Assembly (NCBI GenBank): GCA_965199845.1
Contig: CBDATZ010000054.1
Span: 1-64,000 of the forward strand
Direction: 5' to 3'
From: Ilyomonas sp965199845
GTDB taxonomy: Bacteria > Bacteroidota > Bacteroidia > Chitinophagales > Chitinophagaceae
Length of the DNA: 64,000 nt
In this document: positions 27,869 to 38,405 of the stretch, piece after piece
Layout of the letters: each line of letters opens with the position of its first letter
How positions within the stretch are numbered: position 1 is the first letter of the stretch
The notes under the pieces: generated by a model
Told to the model about the DNA's origin: nothing
The model's database searches: none
What the model saw: only the letters and a program-made list of their open reading frames with translations
Translations under genes and position numbers: made by a program

Positions 27869-28894
27869 TTAATAATTTCTTTCAATATCAGGAAGTGTTA
27901 CCGTAACCACGTAAGTACCTGCTGCTAGAAAATCCAGTGAAGTAAATGATTGTACCAACTGTCCTTGCTTGTTAGCAGAAGCGGAAATCTTGTAACGACA
28001 CAATGCCGGGTTTATATTTTGATTTCCATCTGTTGACTCCGTACCATCAGGACTATACACCGTATGTACATAAGGAAATGAAATACCATAAGAGGGTATT
28101 TGATACTCAAGAGTGGAATCTGTAAGCACAGGCGTATAATACGGATCATATTCATCGAAGATAGCAGCTACATATCCGATATTCCAGCGCGAGACCTCAC
28201 CTTTTTTCGGGTTAAATGGCTTCCCGTTTTTATCAACAAACTTGTAAATCACTTTAGATACGTCAGTACCGCCGGTAAAACTAACGCTCACCAAAGCGCT
28301 GTTCACAACTTCTTTGTCGGCACCTCCATCTCCCGTTCCATTATTCCAGTATCTTACGCGGTTATAATACAGGTCGTAATACTTTTCGAGAGGTCCTATA
28401 ATAAAAGTGCAGACGTTTTGCAATACTTCGGTGCCTCTTGTATTGCTGACCGAAATATCCATATTATAGGAGCCCGTTGGAACAAACTTGGTGGCAGCCG
28501 TAAATTGGAGCCTGCCACCAGTCTCAGCAATATTGAAAGGTCTTACCAGGCTATCCTGTAATTTCAATTTCAGCAAGTCGAGCGTAGAATCAAGGTAGGT
28601 AATAGCACCTTTAAACGTAACAATAGAGCGCGGTGTGCTAAGCAAACTATCAGCATCATTTCCCGCCGAATCTCTCAACGCCAGCACTTCCACATGCAGC
28701 GGCGCCGTGGATCCATCGGCAACCAGCGAAGAAGAGACAGCTGTTATACCTTGCTGTATGTAAAACGGATTGACCTGGTAAAAAATGCGGTCGCTTAAAA
28801 AGCCTTCTACTTTTTTTTCGCAACTTACCAGCACAATGCAACCGATGATTGCAACGCCCGCCAGTATGGTTGATAGCGTTTTTATTTTACTCAT
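27869..28894 (-). CDS. DUF5007-like PUL lipoprotein
   Basis: Lipoprotein of 341 residues with lipobox Cys25 (IVLVSCEKK). The sequence FYQVNPFYIQQGITAVSSSLVADGSTAPLHVEV and the repeated PKD/Ig-like strands resemble DUF5007-type proteins found after SusD and fasciclin genes in Bacteroidota PULs. Likely a surface glycan-binding or accessory lipoprotein. It starts 22 bp after the fasciclin-like gene and belongs to the SusC operon. Confidence 0.65.
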   Translation of the reverse strand: MSKIKTLSTILAGVAIIGCIVLVSCEKKVEGFLSDRIFYQVNPFYIQQGITAVSSSLVADGSTAPLHVEVLALRDSAGNDADSLLSTPRSIVTFKGAITYLDSTLDLLKLKLQDSLVRPFNIAETGGRLQFTAATKFVPTGSYNMDISVSNTRGTEVLQNVCTFIIGPLEKYYDLYYNRVRYWNNGTGDGGADKEVVNSALVSVSFTGGTDVSKVIYKFVDKNGKPFNPKKGEVSRWNIGYVAAIFDEYDPYYTPVLTDSTLEYQIPSYGISFPYVHTVYSPDGTESTDGNQNINPALCRYKISASANKQGQLVQSFTSLDFLAAGTYVVTVTLPDIERNY

Positions 28895-28915
28895 GAATCT
28901 CTTTTATAAATGGTT

Positions 28916-29560
28916 TTATTTTATAGCTAAAGAAGAGGTATTGGATAAAACATGCAGTGTGGTATTGCCTGCCGATGTTCTGATACCGGTCGTTTGACAA
29001 TCCAATATCGCATCTAACGGGTCTTGCGCCGGGGCGCCGGGTGTGCCATCCAGGTAGCCATTTATTTTTACGTACTGTAAGGTGTAGTAAGTAAATACAG
29101 AGGTAACAGCACCATACGTTTCAGCAATTTTCTTTACACCGGCAATGGTATCAGCCCAGTTGTCATAAGTTTTAACTGTTGGTGTGGCATTGTCTAATGT
29201 TATGCTGGTATCAGAAAACATATACTGCGTAATAAGTTTAGAAGAAGCCAGTGTGTAAAAAGAATCTAAGGTCCCGATTTGCCTGGCTTGCAGCAGCCTT
29301 TTTATATTATAGTTGGTGGGAGCGAAAAAAGTTCCGGCTTCATTTACAGAGTCTTTCAAACCGAAATGATCTATGATCATTAGAACCGTATCAAAATCAT
29401 GATACTTCTGGGCTGCCAGGTAGTCGTAGTTTGATAACGGAGTTATCGCCGTATGAACGCCTCCATCATCTAAGTAATCATCTTTTTTACAACCGTGTAC
29501 TGCCAAAGCCAGCGACAACAGGCTCAGGTATAATATGTGTTTTACGTTTCTGCTTTTCAT
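28916..29560 (-). CDS. Fasciclin-domain lipoprotein
   Basis: Lipoprotein of 214 residues (ATG 29560, MKSRNVKHIL; lipobox ALAVHGCKK). The fasciclin fold is indicated by YDYLAAQKYHDFDTVLMIIDHF, GTFFAPTNYNIKRLL and the C-terminal TTLHVLSN. In SusC/SusD operons such proteins sit at the surface and probably help to bind ligand. The gene follows SusD with a 17-bp gap. Confidence 0.75.
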   Translation of the reverse strand: MKSRNVKHILYLSLLSLALAVHGCKKDDYLDDGGVHTAITPLSNYDYLAAQKYHDFDTVLMIIDHFGLKDSVNEAGTFFAPTNYNIKRLLQARQIGTLDSFYTLASSKLITQYMFSDTSITLDNATPTVKTYDNWADTIAGVKKIAETYGAVTSVFTYYTLQYVKINGYLDGTPGAPAQDPLDAILDCQTTGIRTSAGNTTLHVLSNTSSLAIK

Positions 29561-29577
29561 AACAATCATACAAAGAA

Positions 29578-31110
29578 TTAATGAGTTAATAATTGCGCCC
29601 AGAAAGGAGTTTGTGTAATTAAAGCATTCGTTGTGAAGATGCTCGGATCAATCGGCCAATAATACTTTCCGGCAATAAAGTCTTCTGTAGTGATGTCACC
29701 AAAACGGGCATTGCCAGTCAGTCTTTCATTACGTACCAGATCGTAAAAGCGATGTCCCTCCAGATAAAGCTCTCTGCCTCTTTCGGCTGTTATTAAGTCT
29801 ATCATAGATGTTCGCCCGCTAGGCATAGATACCGATGCAGCATTCGCTCTTGCTCTTACCTGGTTTACCAGATTCAGCGATCCTTCATAATCAGGACTTG
29901 GCTGGGCAGCCAGCGCTTCTGCTTTGAGAAGCAGGATATCTGAGAGACGAAATATAACGATGTTGTTTTTCGAGAGGTAGTAATTGACAGCATTGGAAGC
30001 GGTAATCGTTTGCAGGTTGCTATACTTGATGCACGAATAAAAAACCTGGCTTCCTGAATTTACCTGTACGAATTCGCTTTTATATCTAACATCATTGGTA
30101 TCACTATACAATTGTTTAAGCAACGAAGTATCCAGCCGCCAGGCAGGCACCGGGTTAGGTGGATAAATGGGTGCTGCCAGTGTAAAGAAAGCAATGCTGG
30201 AGACTCCATTTACAGAGCTGGATTCTGACTGTGTATTTTGTGCAATCTCGAAAATGCTTTCGGGCGATTGACCTAAATAAATGGAAGGATACAGTGCACC
30301 CGCAACCAGGCTGTAACCTCCGCCATTGATAACAGAATCGCAGGCCATGCGGCAACTATCGTACGAACCTTCCCACGCGTAAATATGCGCCATTAGTGCG
30401 AAGGCAGCGCCTTTATCGGCTCTCACGGCGCGGTCTGCAGATGAATTGTCTTTCCAGGTTAGGTATTGCTTTGCAATGCTTAGGTCGGCTAAGGCAGCAG
30501 CGAGAACTGCTTTCTGAGGCGTGCGAACTGCGCCTGTAAATGTGGAAATATCTGCCTGGTAAGAGGTATCAAGCGGCACATCGCCCCATACTCTTGCCAT
30601 ATAAAAATAATTAAATGCCCGCATGAATAAAGCCTCACCCACGTACTTGTTTCGCTGTGCATCCTGGCTTTCTTTGGTATCGCCGGTAAAGGAAGAAGGC
30701 TGCATTCCGCTTAGAAAATACAGCGTTCTGTTGCTCTGCTGAACGGCTGTATAAAAATCTGAGTAAATGCGCAGCCGCAACATCGGGTTGGAAGGATCGA
30801 CTACGGAGGCTGCCGTTGCCCATCTTACATGCCGCACATCATCGAACCTGCCAAGACCAGCTTCAGGAGCCGCATCGAAAATATCAGACGGCAAATCTCC
30901 ATAGGCATAATAAGCAACAGAAGTATTGAGGGCAGCACGGGTAAGAGAATAGCAGGCTGCCACACCGGCATTGGCATCGGCATCGGTCTTCCAACTGGTG
31001 GCATCTGCTGCAATGCTGATTGGATTCTGATCCAAAAATTTGTTGCAGGAAACCAATAACAAAATGACAACCGTAATAATTGGTAAGCGGTATAAAGAAA
31101 ATCGTTTCAT
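29578..31110 (-). CDS. SusD/RagB-family nutrient-binding lipoprotein
   Basis: Lipoprotein of 510 residues with lipobox Cys22 (LLVSCNKFLDQ) and the SusD start motif FLDQNPIS. TPR-like helices and the C-terminal RagB signature ERGRELYLEGHRFYDLVR and YYWPIDPSIFTTN are present. It forms the lid of the outer-membrane importer with the SusC protein 30 bp upstream. The ligand is unknown; locus content suggests a plant glycan or glycoprotein. Confidence 0.93.
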   Translation of the reverse strand: MKRFSLYRLPIITVVILLLVSCNKFLDQNPISIAADATSWKTDADANAGVAACYSLTRAALNTSVAYYAYGDLPSDIFDAAPEAGLGRFDDVRHVRWATAASVVDPSNPMLRLRIYSDFYTAVQQSNRTLYFLSGMQPSSFTGDTKESQDAQRNKYVGEALFMRAFNYFYMARVWGDVPLDTSYQADISTFTGAVRTPQKAVLAAALADLSIAKQYLTWKDNSSADRAVRADKGAAFALMAHIYAWEGSYDSCRMACDSVINGGGYSLVAGALYPSIYLGQSPESIFEIAQNTQSESSSVNGVSSIAFFTLAAPIYPPNPVPAWRLDTSLLKQLYSDTNDVRYKSEFVQVNSGSQVFYSCIKYSNLQTITASNAVNYYLSKNNIVIFRLSDILLLKAEALAAQPSPDYEGSLNLVNQVRARANAASVSMPSGRTSMIDLITAERGRELYLEGHRFYDLVRNERLTGNARFGDITTEDFIAGKYYWPIDPSIFTTNALITQTPFWAQLLTH

Positions 31111-31140
31111 GATTACTGTTTGTTTTGATGTTCGGATTGA

Positions 31141-34100
31141 TTATAAACCTACCTGCAAGCCAAACTGAAAAGTTCTTGCCGTTGGGTAAACATTGTTCAC
31201 CGAGCCTGTTGTAGGATCATACAATTCCGGGTCGGGAATATCTTTCGCCTGTTTGATGATGAAGATGTTGAAGCCTGTTGCGTAAACGCCAAGATTTCTA
31301 AGACCTAAATGCTTAGTCAGCGAGTTTGGAAATGCGTAATTAAGCGTTACCTGTTTCAGCTTGATGTAGCCGCCGTCTTCGATAAAAAAGGACCGGTTTA
31401 AATTCCAGGCATCCTTGTCGTAAGGCTGTGTCGGGCTTTGATAAACAAGTTTCGGATACGTTGCCTGGTCGCCGGGTTTTTGCCAGAACTGATTTAAAAT
31501 ATCAGTAAACCCGGCAGGTCCTGCCACAGCGCCCCAGGAACTATAATTGCCACTTCCATTGAGAATATCTGACAATGCACCGTTGAGAACCTGGTTGCCA
31601 TAAGAGTAGGTAAAGAACAAGGTGAGCGAAATTCTTTTATAGCTGAACGTATTGTTGAAGCCACCGAAAAACTTAGGTAGCGGACTTGACTTTAATGCAA
31701 GCTGGTCATCATCGTTAATGTTGTAATCACCATTCTGATCTACAATGCGCTCGTCACCTGCAGCAAAAGCCGTGTTACCATAATACGTTAGTCTATGTCC
31801 GGTAATCGGGTCTACCGGAACATCGGCATCGGTTGCATATACGCCGTTCACCTGGTACATCCCGTAAGAAAACAAACGCGATCCCAGTGTCAATATTTTT
31901 CTGAAATAAGTTTCGCCAAACAACATATCCCTGCCGCCGTTGGGAAGCTTGGTAATCCAGTTATTATTGAACGATATGTTGAAATTGGTATTCCACTGGA
32001 AGGCAGATTTGGGAGAGAGATTGTTTGTTGATAAAGAGATCTCCAGGCCCTGGTTTCTTATGTTGGCATAGTTGCCCGCATAGTATTGATAACCGGTGGT
32101 AGCATCGGCAGGGATTGACCATAAATATTTGTTGATCGCATCTTTCTGGTACCAGTCAATGGTAAGGTTTGCGCGGCTGTTGAAGAGGCTTATATCTGTC
32201 CCAAAATCAACTTGCGGGTAAGACTCCCACCGGACGGATGAACTTGATTTACTAGCTGTCGAAAAAAAGTTATTGTAATATCCAAATGGAGTAATGACGC
32301 TGGTTCCGTTATAAGTTGTTGGCGTCCCGGATAAATAGGAACCGTAAGTGTTCCCGATAATCGTTCCTGTTGTCGAACCGTTATAGCTGGCATCGGCATA
32401 CAAAGGCTGGTATTTGCTATACCATGGCCCGGGGTCTTCGCCCGTCTTTCCATAGCTTGCCCTTACCTTGAAAAAGTTAACAACGTTTTTCACTGGCTGC
32501 ATGAACTTTTCATCAGATAAAATCCAGCCGGCAGAGATGGCGCTGAACGTTCCCCAGCGGTAATCAGCACTGTAAATAGAACTGGCATCTCTGCGCAGAG
32601 AACCGCTTAGCAGATACCTGTCTTTAAAGCTATACTGAAAATTACCATAATAAGATTCTGTGTTCTTTACTTCCTTGGAAGTTTGTGTATAAAGATTAGC
32701 TCCCGGCGGAATCGTTTGCAATGTATAAATGCCGGATACATTGATGCCGTTGGCATTCGAATTAGAATAGTAACGCTGTGCGTTGTAAGCCGAATAACCT
32801 GCCAATACCGAAAATTGATGATCCCTGATTGTTTTTGCGTAGCGGAGGTTGCCTTCAAAATTCCAGTTGGGATTCTGGCTTTCATTATCGTAAGCCCTGT
32901 TCTCAATACCGTTTAATTCTTTGGGTGAAAAGTATGCATACTTATCAATATAGTTGGTACTGCCGTAACTTATGGTTGCTGCAAGATTGCGTGTAATCGT
33001 ATCGATTACCTGTATATTGGCATTGTAAGTAAAGATGGTATTGTCATCATACTTGTTGGTTTTGTTATTGTATATCGCAAGCAGTGTCGGCGAAAGCTGC
33101 GTAAAGGAAGTAGGGAAGTTAGAATTAGTGTATAAACTCGGATTAAGTGATTCATCGGGATTTGCTACTAAATGCTTTCTTCGTTCTGAGGACAATATCA
33201 GGTTGGTGACTATAGATAGTTTCCGGATCGGGTTTAATGTAAGGTTCAGTGTTGGCGACACGCGTTCTAAATTATATCCTCTTATGCTGCCTTGCTCGCT
33301 GTAATGATTGACACCAATACGATAGCTATTGCCGCCCCCTAAAAAACCGGATGCATACACATCCTGGTTGTTTACGATAGCTACGTCCCGCACAATAAGC
33401 CCCTGCCAGTCCACATCGTTATTAAAAGCAGGATTGAGGCTATCAGTTAAAGCCTGCGGTACATAGCCCTGATAAATATCATTATACGGCAAGCCTGAAC
33501 GTAATAAATTTAGTTTCAGCTCTCTTTCATAAGTGCCGGTTTCCACTTTGCGGAGATTCGGCTTGATGGTCGCACCTGCATATCCTGATATGTCTATATG
33601 TGGTCTTGCCGTTCTTTGTGCTCTCCTTGTTTTTACAATGATAACTCCATTACCACCACGGGCACCATAAATGGCCGCTGCCGAAGCGTCTTTTAAAATA
33701 TCAATGGATTCTATATCGTTTGGATTAAGTAGAGTAAGAGGATTGCCGGTAGCAGATGAGCTTACCATATTGTTCACATCGAATATGACCCCATCAATTA
33801 CATATAAAGGTTGTGTATTGCCACCATTAAAATTACCATAATCCGTATTAGTAGAACCCCGTATCACAATGTTTGCCCGTGCACCGGGTGCGCCTGTAGC
33901 TGTTTGTACTGCGACACCGGCGGCCCTGCCTTGCAAAAGTTGATCGAAACCTGCAGAAGGAAGATTGCTGATATCCTTACCGGAAACCGTAGCTACAGAG
34001 CCGGTTACATTGCGACGCTTTTGCGTCTGGTACCCAACAACGACCACTTCATTATTATTACCATGTGATAGCTTTAATACTATTAATAATGAACTGCCGG

Positions 34101-34365
34101 TTGCTTTTACTGTTTGCTCGTCATAACCAACGTAACTGATAAGTACCTGACCAGATTTTCCTTTCAACACCAATACAAACCGTCCTAAGCTATCGGTTGT
34201 GGTTCCATTGGAAGACCAATCTTTTTCAAATACGGTAGCGCCACCCAGTGGAGCGCCCTTCTCATCTTTTACGGTACCATGCAAATAAGCCTGGCTCTTC
34301 GCCTTAATAGTCTGCAAAAGGAGCATCAGGCAAAGCAGAAAAAGAATTTTTGTACATGTTTTCAT
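31141..34365 (-). CDS. SusC/RagA-family TonB-dependent transporter
   Basis: Outer-membrane importer of 1074 residues. Signal peptide (to about 25), carboxypeptidase-regulatory-like domain (HGTVKDEKGAPLGGATV), plug domain with EVVVVGYQTQKRRNVTGSV (TonB-box-like start), LPSAGFDQLLQGRAAGV and YVIDGVIFD, then a 22-stranded barrel ending in ARTFQFGLQVGL. It heads the minus-strand operon SusC-SusD-fasciclin-DUF5007. No sigma/anti-sigma pair or hybrid sensor lies beside it, so its regulation is not evident. Confidence 0.94.
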   Translation of the reverse strand: MKTCTKILFLLCLMLLLQTIKAKSQAYLHGTVKDEKGAPLGGATVFEKDWSSNGTTTDSLGRFVLVLKGKSGQVLISYVGYDEQTVKATGSSLLIVLKLSHGNNNEVVVVGYQTQKRRNVTGSVATVSGKDISNLPSAGFDQLLQGRAAGVAVQTATGAPGARANIVIRGSTNTDYGNFNGGNTQPLYVIDGVIFDVNNMVSSSATGNPLTLLNPNDIESIDILKDASAAAIYGARGGNGVIIVKTRRAQRTARPHIDISGYAGATIKPNLRKVETGTYERELKLNLLRSGLPYNDIYQGYVPQALTDSLNPAFNNDVDWQGLIVRDVAIVNNQDVYASGFLGGGNSYRIGVNHYSEQGSIRGYNLERVSPTLNLTLNPIRKLSIVTNLILSSERRKHLVANPDESLNPSLYTNSNFPTSFTQLSPTLLAIYNNKTNKYDDNTIFTYNANIQVIDTITRNLAATISYGSTNYIDKYAYFSPKELNGIENRAYDNESQNPNWNFEGNLRYAKTIRDHQFSVLAGYSAYNAQRYYSNSNANGINVSGIYTLQTIPPGANLYTQTSKEVKNTESYYGNFQYSFKDRYLLSGSLRRDASSIYSADYRWGTFSAISAGWILSDEKFMQPVKNVVNFFKVRASYGKTGEDPGPWYSKYQPLYADASYNGSTTGTIIGNTYGSYLSGTPTTYNGTSVITPFGYYNNFFSTASKSSSSVRWESYPQVDFGTDISLFNSRANLTIDWYQKDAINKYLWSIPADATTGYQYYAGNYANIRNQGLEISLSTNNLSPKSAFQWNTNFNISFNNNWITKLPNGGRDMLFGETYFRKILTLGSRLFSYGMYQVNGVYATDADVPVDPITGHRLTYYGNTAFAAGDERIVDQNGDYNINDDDQLALKSSPLPKFFGGFNNTFSYKRISLTLFFTYSYGNQVLNGALSDILNGSGNYSSWGAVAGPAGFTDILNQFWQKPGDQATYPKLVYQSPTQPYDKDAWNLNRSFFIEDGGYIKLKQVTLNYAFPNSLTKHLGLRNLGVYATGFNIFIIKQAKDIPDPELYDPTTGSVNNVYPTARTFQFGLQVGL

Positions 34366-34745
34366 AGCGACGCTTTACTTGGTATTATTTGCTTTTTGAA
34401 TGTATTGCTGATTACAGATGTTAATACATTAGTTAATTGAATCAATGCGGATAAATAATTTTAATCATCTACTGCTGGCAATCGTGATTTATTTTTACCG
34501 GTTAAAAATAGAAGTAGTAGATGCCTTTGACTTTACCGATATTATCCATCCGTTTCCTAAAATTATCTTTCCTTTAAATGTTATGAATAATAAAGTGACA
34601 ATGTATTTTTGTTTGTAGAGATAATGGAGTATAAGCAGATTCACAACAGAATATTTACAGCAAATCGGTTCAAACTTTTTCTCTTCAGTTCAACAAGCAC
34701 TATTAATAAATATCCACTTTTTTCATGCAGGTGTCTGACAAATCA
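34366..34745. other. Spacer upstream of susC and of a dead barrel gene
   Basis: About 380 bp, AT-rich, between the divergent susC and the pseudogene at 34746. It must hold the susC promoter, but no clear -33/-7 pair was identified by eye. Confidence 0.4.
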
Positions 34746-35562
34746 ATGAAAATTCTGCTCTGTGTTTCCTTTATGCTTTGCATGTTATCATCACTGCAAG
34801 CGCAGAAGACTCTAATCAAAGGCATTACAAAAGATACGACAGAAAAAAGAGCCTGCATTACGCGATTGCTGCGTTTATCAACCTGGCAGACAGCACCTTG
34901 ATCACTTTTGTCCGCACAAATAAAGACGGCATTTTTTATATAAAGGATGTAGAGCCGGCAATTACCGGCTGCTTATATCTTATCCACGTATGGCTGATTA
35001 TCTGAAAGACATCATCATTACGGATACATCCAAAATTAACCTCGGCACGATTGCGATGGAATTGGAAGCGACCATGCTGCAGGAAGTCATTGTACAGCCG
35101 GGACTTCCCATTCAAATGAAGGGTGATTTGCTGGAACATAGAGCCCCTAGTTTTGCTGTGCGCCCCGGTGCCAATGTAGAAAGTTGTTGAAACAGGTTGC
35201 CCGGCATACGCATGGCAATAAATGGCAAAATATACGCAGGGTAAAGAGGTACAGAAAATATATGTTGACGGCGATGAGTTTTTTTCCGATGATCCCAGGC
35301 AGGACCGGAACTCTTTTTCGGTTTGCCGGGAATGATTTTGGGGCTTGCTGTTCCGAGGTATTACACAACCTGGTTCGCTTCCAAAAATGAAGTTGACAAT
35401 GTGGATGAATCAGTTACCCCTCCGCCATTAATTAAGAAAAAGAAAACTTACTCAATAAGAGAATTAGCAGATATTTTTTAAAAAATTTGTAAGTGACGGT
35501 ATCTGGAAAGATGCTACACTTGATGCGGTAATGATTGATTTAAGCGGCTTTCTTGTCAATTA
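34746..35562 (+). pseudogene. Outer-membrane beta-barrel (TonB-receptor-like) N-terminal relic
   Basis: Starts with a good signal peptide (MKILLCVSFMLCMLSSLQAQ), then in changing frames: AFINLADSTLITFVRTNKDG, NYRLL, MADYLKDIIITDTSKINLGT, MLQEVIVQPGLPIQMKGD, SFAVRPGANVE, LPGIRMAINGK and GKEVQKIYVDGDEFFSDDP. This is the carboxypeptidase-regulatory plus plug region of the OMP_b-brl_3 class. At least five frameshifts or stops are visible. A further piece (35400-35562) reads VTPPPLIKKKKTYSIRELADIF and, after a shift, KKFVSDGIWKDATLDAVMIDL, of unknown origin. The barrel itself is gone. Confidence 0.75.
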
Positions 35563-35572
35563 AAAAATAGAT

Positions 35573-38353
35573 TTATCGTGCAGGCTTTATGGATACGAAA
35601 GCAAACTTATCATCAGCCGCAACAGGCAACTCTATATCTGTTCCCTGCATCAACAGCGCGAAAGTACGAACCTGTTTATTATTCAAATCAACCCTATATT
35701 TTCCCTGTAAGCCTTTTATTGTGATGCTGGTTTGATGAGCGTCACTGGTCCGGTTTTCCAAATAAAATTGTATGGTATGTGTAGTCGTATCAATGCACAC
35801 ATTCTTCCCATCTGCAAAGCCATCGCGGTTCAATTCGATGTCTATCTTTTTATTATCCACGCGATAATAAAGTCTTTTTTGCAAGCCATCTTTGGGAACC
35901 ACGTTTATGGTATTGTTTTCTCTCCGTAAAGTTCCGCCGTATGCCATCCAACCGAACAGAGAATCCTTCACAATTACGGTAGCTGCGGTGCGTGTCGCAC
36001 CTCCATAGCCAAGGTCAATTTCGCCATCGTAATACCAGGGACCTCTGCCTTGTGGTTTCTGTATCCATGTTGTCTTGTTTTGCTGAGGTTCAAATGCCCA
36101 GCCGGTAGCGCCATCGTTATCTTTACCGCTATACCAAAAGCCATAACTACTCTGCGGTGTACCAGTGTTCATCAGGGCAAAAGAACTTAAGTAAGAAGCA
36201 TATCCCAGCTGGATATAATCAGCCGCATGGCTTGCATAGTGCAAGCCGTAATCCAGCACCGCCCAGCCGCCCATCTGCGCCATATAACTTAATAAATACG
36301 AATCACTCTTTCCGCGAAAATCAGAACCCATATAATAATACGCCGGTTCCAGCCAGCCGCGACAGGCAATATTGGCCTGCATCTGTGCTTCCATAAATCG
36401 TTTTGCATCGTGTTTCGTTATGGTGGGATGTGAATACCATTTGTTTAAATTCTTGTCATACCAGAGAAGTGTATCCGGCTGCATATTGTGTTGCAATGCA
36501 TAATCAGCAAAAGCTTCGGTAGATTCATAGGCAGTAGCATCTACCGCATATTCCGAACGGAACGGATACGGGTCATCATAAATAAAATACTTCACCTTTT
36601 TTTCCCACTCCTTTGTCAGCCAATTGGCATCTTCTCCATAGCCTTCTTTTTTCAGGTCGGCAATTAAATCCGGTATCAGCAATTCGTTATAGCAACCCCA
36701 TTTATATGTCTCATACCAGGGCAGTATCTGGTACGGATAGGTGAAGTAAGCTTTGGCGGTTTCTTTTGCCCGTATTAAATAACCTCTCTTATTTAAATAA
36801 TGCGTCATGCCCGGGTATAAAGAAGCGATCTGGTATAGATGATAATACATCATCATGATATGCGGATAATCATACGAACGCCAGATGTGCATCTTGTTCC
36901 GGTTGGGATCGTTCCTGTTGGCGGCACGCTTTACAGAATCCCGTCCCGCCAACCAATTTGGCGTGCCATAGACGCCATATGGATTGGTCTCTTTATCCGT
37001 ACGCTGCAATCTGCCCCATACATAGTGTTTGATGTAATATTCCACCGCATCTATCTCTTTCTGGTCGGGATAAACAACATTTTTTGCAGCTACAAAAGGA
37101 GCTTTGCAAAGAGCCGGATCATCGCACGTGAGAAGATAAGTTAAGCGGCTTTTATTAAACCCATCATCGTTATCTGGACCCCGTAATATACTGTCCTTCA
37201 TATCCCATACGGAGAACAAGCCGTCATACCATTTTGTACTGTCCTTGTGCTGCTGGTGACTGACTATAAAAGCAGCTCTTTTTTTATATAAAGTCTGTAA
37301 AGGTTCAGTTACAAAAAACTCGAGATAAGTCGTTTTATTTTCACCGTAATGAACGGTTAATTTATTCTCTCCCAAATGCGAGAAGGTTACCTGGTAAATA
37401 TGCGTTCCCTTCTTTTTTTCACCTGCCGAGGTAAGAATGGTTTGCTGCGGAAATTCAGCATCGATATGAGTTATCTTTTCTTTGGTGCGAAGTGCAATCA
37501 TAGCATTTAAATCCGTGGGAATTGTCATACCTGGTGCAATGTGCACATCAATCAAACCTTCTTCAACGAGGATGTTTCGAATGTCATCGTAACTGTTTGC
37601 CCACCTGAAATTAAAGCCATACTCCTTGCTTGTATGCGCAGCCAGAGCAAGACTGGTAAAGGGTTGCCGCCAGCTTCCTGTTGCCTGCCCGCGCGTATAA
37701 GCCGAATGGACAAATGCCTGGTACACTGGCTCACTGTTATGAAAAGCTTCTGTCTTAAAGTATTCCAGGGAAGTGCCGGGCGAAGGCACCATCACAAGAT
37801 AAGGCGCTACACCGGACGGACGCTGCCAGAACAGGAACGAATTGCTACCTGAGATGAACTGGTGTTCAATAATTCTCTGCTCAAATATTTCTTTAGAATT
37901 CTCGACTTCTTCATTGTTATAAAAAAACGGCACGGCAAGATCTTCTACCGTTATATTATGGGAACTGCTGTTGGTTATTCGAATCGTCCAGCCAAGTTTA
38001 CTACCATGTAAATCAAACAACTGATTTACCTCTATCTCTTTCTTTTTAGTGGCAGCACTATACTGGCTAACCTGCTTTCCATTTTGAAAAAAGGTGGTAC
38101 TGCCATCCGCAGAAAAAGAGGAATCGAAATCATTTTCTGTTCTATAACGCGCCACCACTTCTCCCAACAGTTTTCCCTTACCGATATAGTTAGTAGGAAA
38201 CGTATCATTCACCTTACTGATTCCTGACAGACCATACTTGTTACACCGAATTTGAAAAGCATCACTTTTCAACAATACCGAATCCTGCTGCGCTAATACA
38301 GTAAACGATACTAAGCAGAAAAATATAGTATAACGAATGCGATTTTTGTTCAT
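35573..38353 (-). CDS. DUF5695-type secreted protein, putative glycoside hydrolase
   Basis: Secreted protein of 926 residues with a signal peptide (to about 21, FTVLAQ). An N-terminal beta-sandwich-like region is followed by a helical middle (about 420-720) with regular repeats such as YPHIMMMYYHLYQIASLYPG and EAFADYAL, suggesting an (alpha/alpha) toroid, and a C-terminal beta domain. It resembles DUF5695 proteins; no reaction can be stated from sequence. It is the last gene of the series GH127, GH51, DUF5695 (52 bp behind GH51), which suggests action on the same arabinose-containing substrate. Candidate acidic residues lie in GPDNDDGF and YAVDATAYESTEAF. Confidence 0.7.
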   Translation of the reverse strand: MNKNRIRYTIFFCLVSFTVLAQQDSVLLKSDAFQIRCNKYGLSGISKVNDTFPTNYIGKGKLLGEVVARYRTENDFDSSFSADGSTTFFQNGKQVSQYSAATKKKEIEVNQLFDLHGSKLGWTIRITNSSSHNITVEDLAVPFFYNNEEVENSKEIFEQRIIEHQFISGSNSFLFWQRPSGVAPYLVMVPSPGTSLEYFKTEAFHNSEPVYQAFVHSAYTRGQATGSWRQPFTSLALAAHTSKEYGFNFRWANSYDDIRNILVEEGLIDVHIAPGMTIPTDLNAMIALRTKEKITHIDAEFPQQTILTSAGEKKKGTHIYQVTFSHLGENKLTVHYGENKTTYLEFFVTEPLQTLYKKRAAFIVSHQQHKDSTKWYDGLFSVWDMKDSILRGPDNDDGFNKSRLTYLLTCDDPALCKAPFVAAKNVVYPDQKEIDAVEYYIKHYVWGRLQRTDKETNPYGVYGTPNWLAGRDSVKRAANRNDPNRNKMHIWRSYDYPHIMMMYYHLYQIASLYPGMTHYLNKRGYLIRAKETAKAYFTYPYQILPWYETYKWGCYNELLIPDLIADLKKEGYGEDANWLTKEWEKKVKYFIYDDPYPFRSEYAVDATAYESTEAFADYALQHNMQPDTLLWYDKNLNKWYSHPTITKHDAKRFMEAQMQANIACRGWLEPAYYYMGSDFRGKSDSYLLSYMAQMGGWAVLDYGLHYASHAADYIQLGYASYLSSFALMNTGTPQSSYGFWYSGKDNDGATGWAFEPQQNKTTWIQKPQGRGPWYYDGEIDLGYGGATRTAATVIVKDSLFGWMAYGGTLRRENNTINVVPKDGLQKRLYYRVDNKKIDIELNRDGFADGKNVCIDTTTHTIQFYLENRTSDAHQTSITIKGLQGKYRVDLNNKQVRTFALLMQGTDIELPVAADDKFAFVSIKPAR

Positions 38354-38405
38354 AGCAAGATTGATGATTAAGCAAGTGATTTACTCAAAACATACCACTA
38401 ATAAA

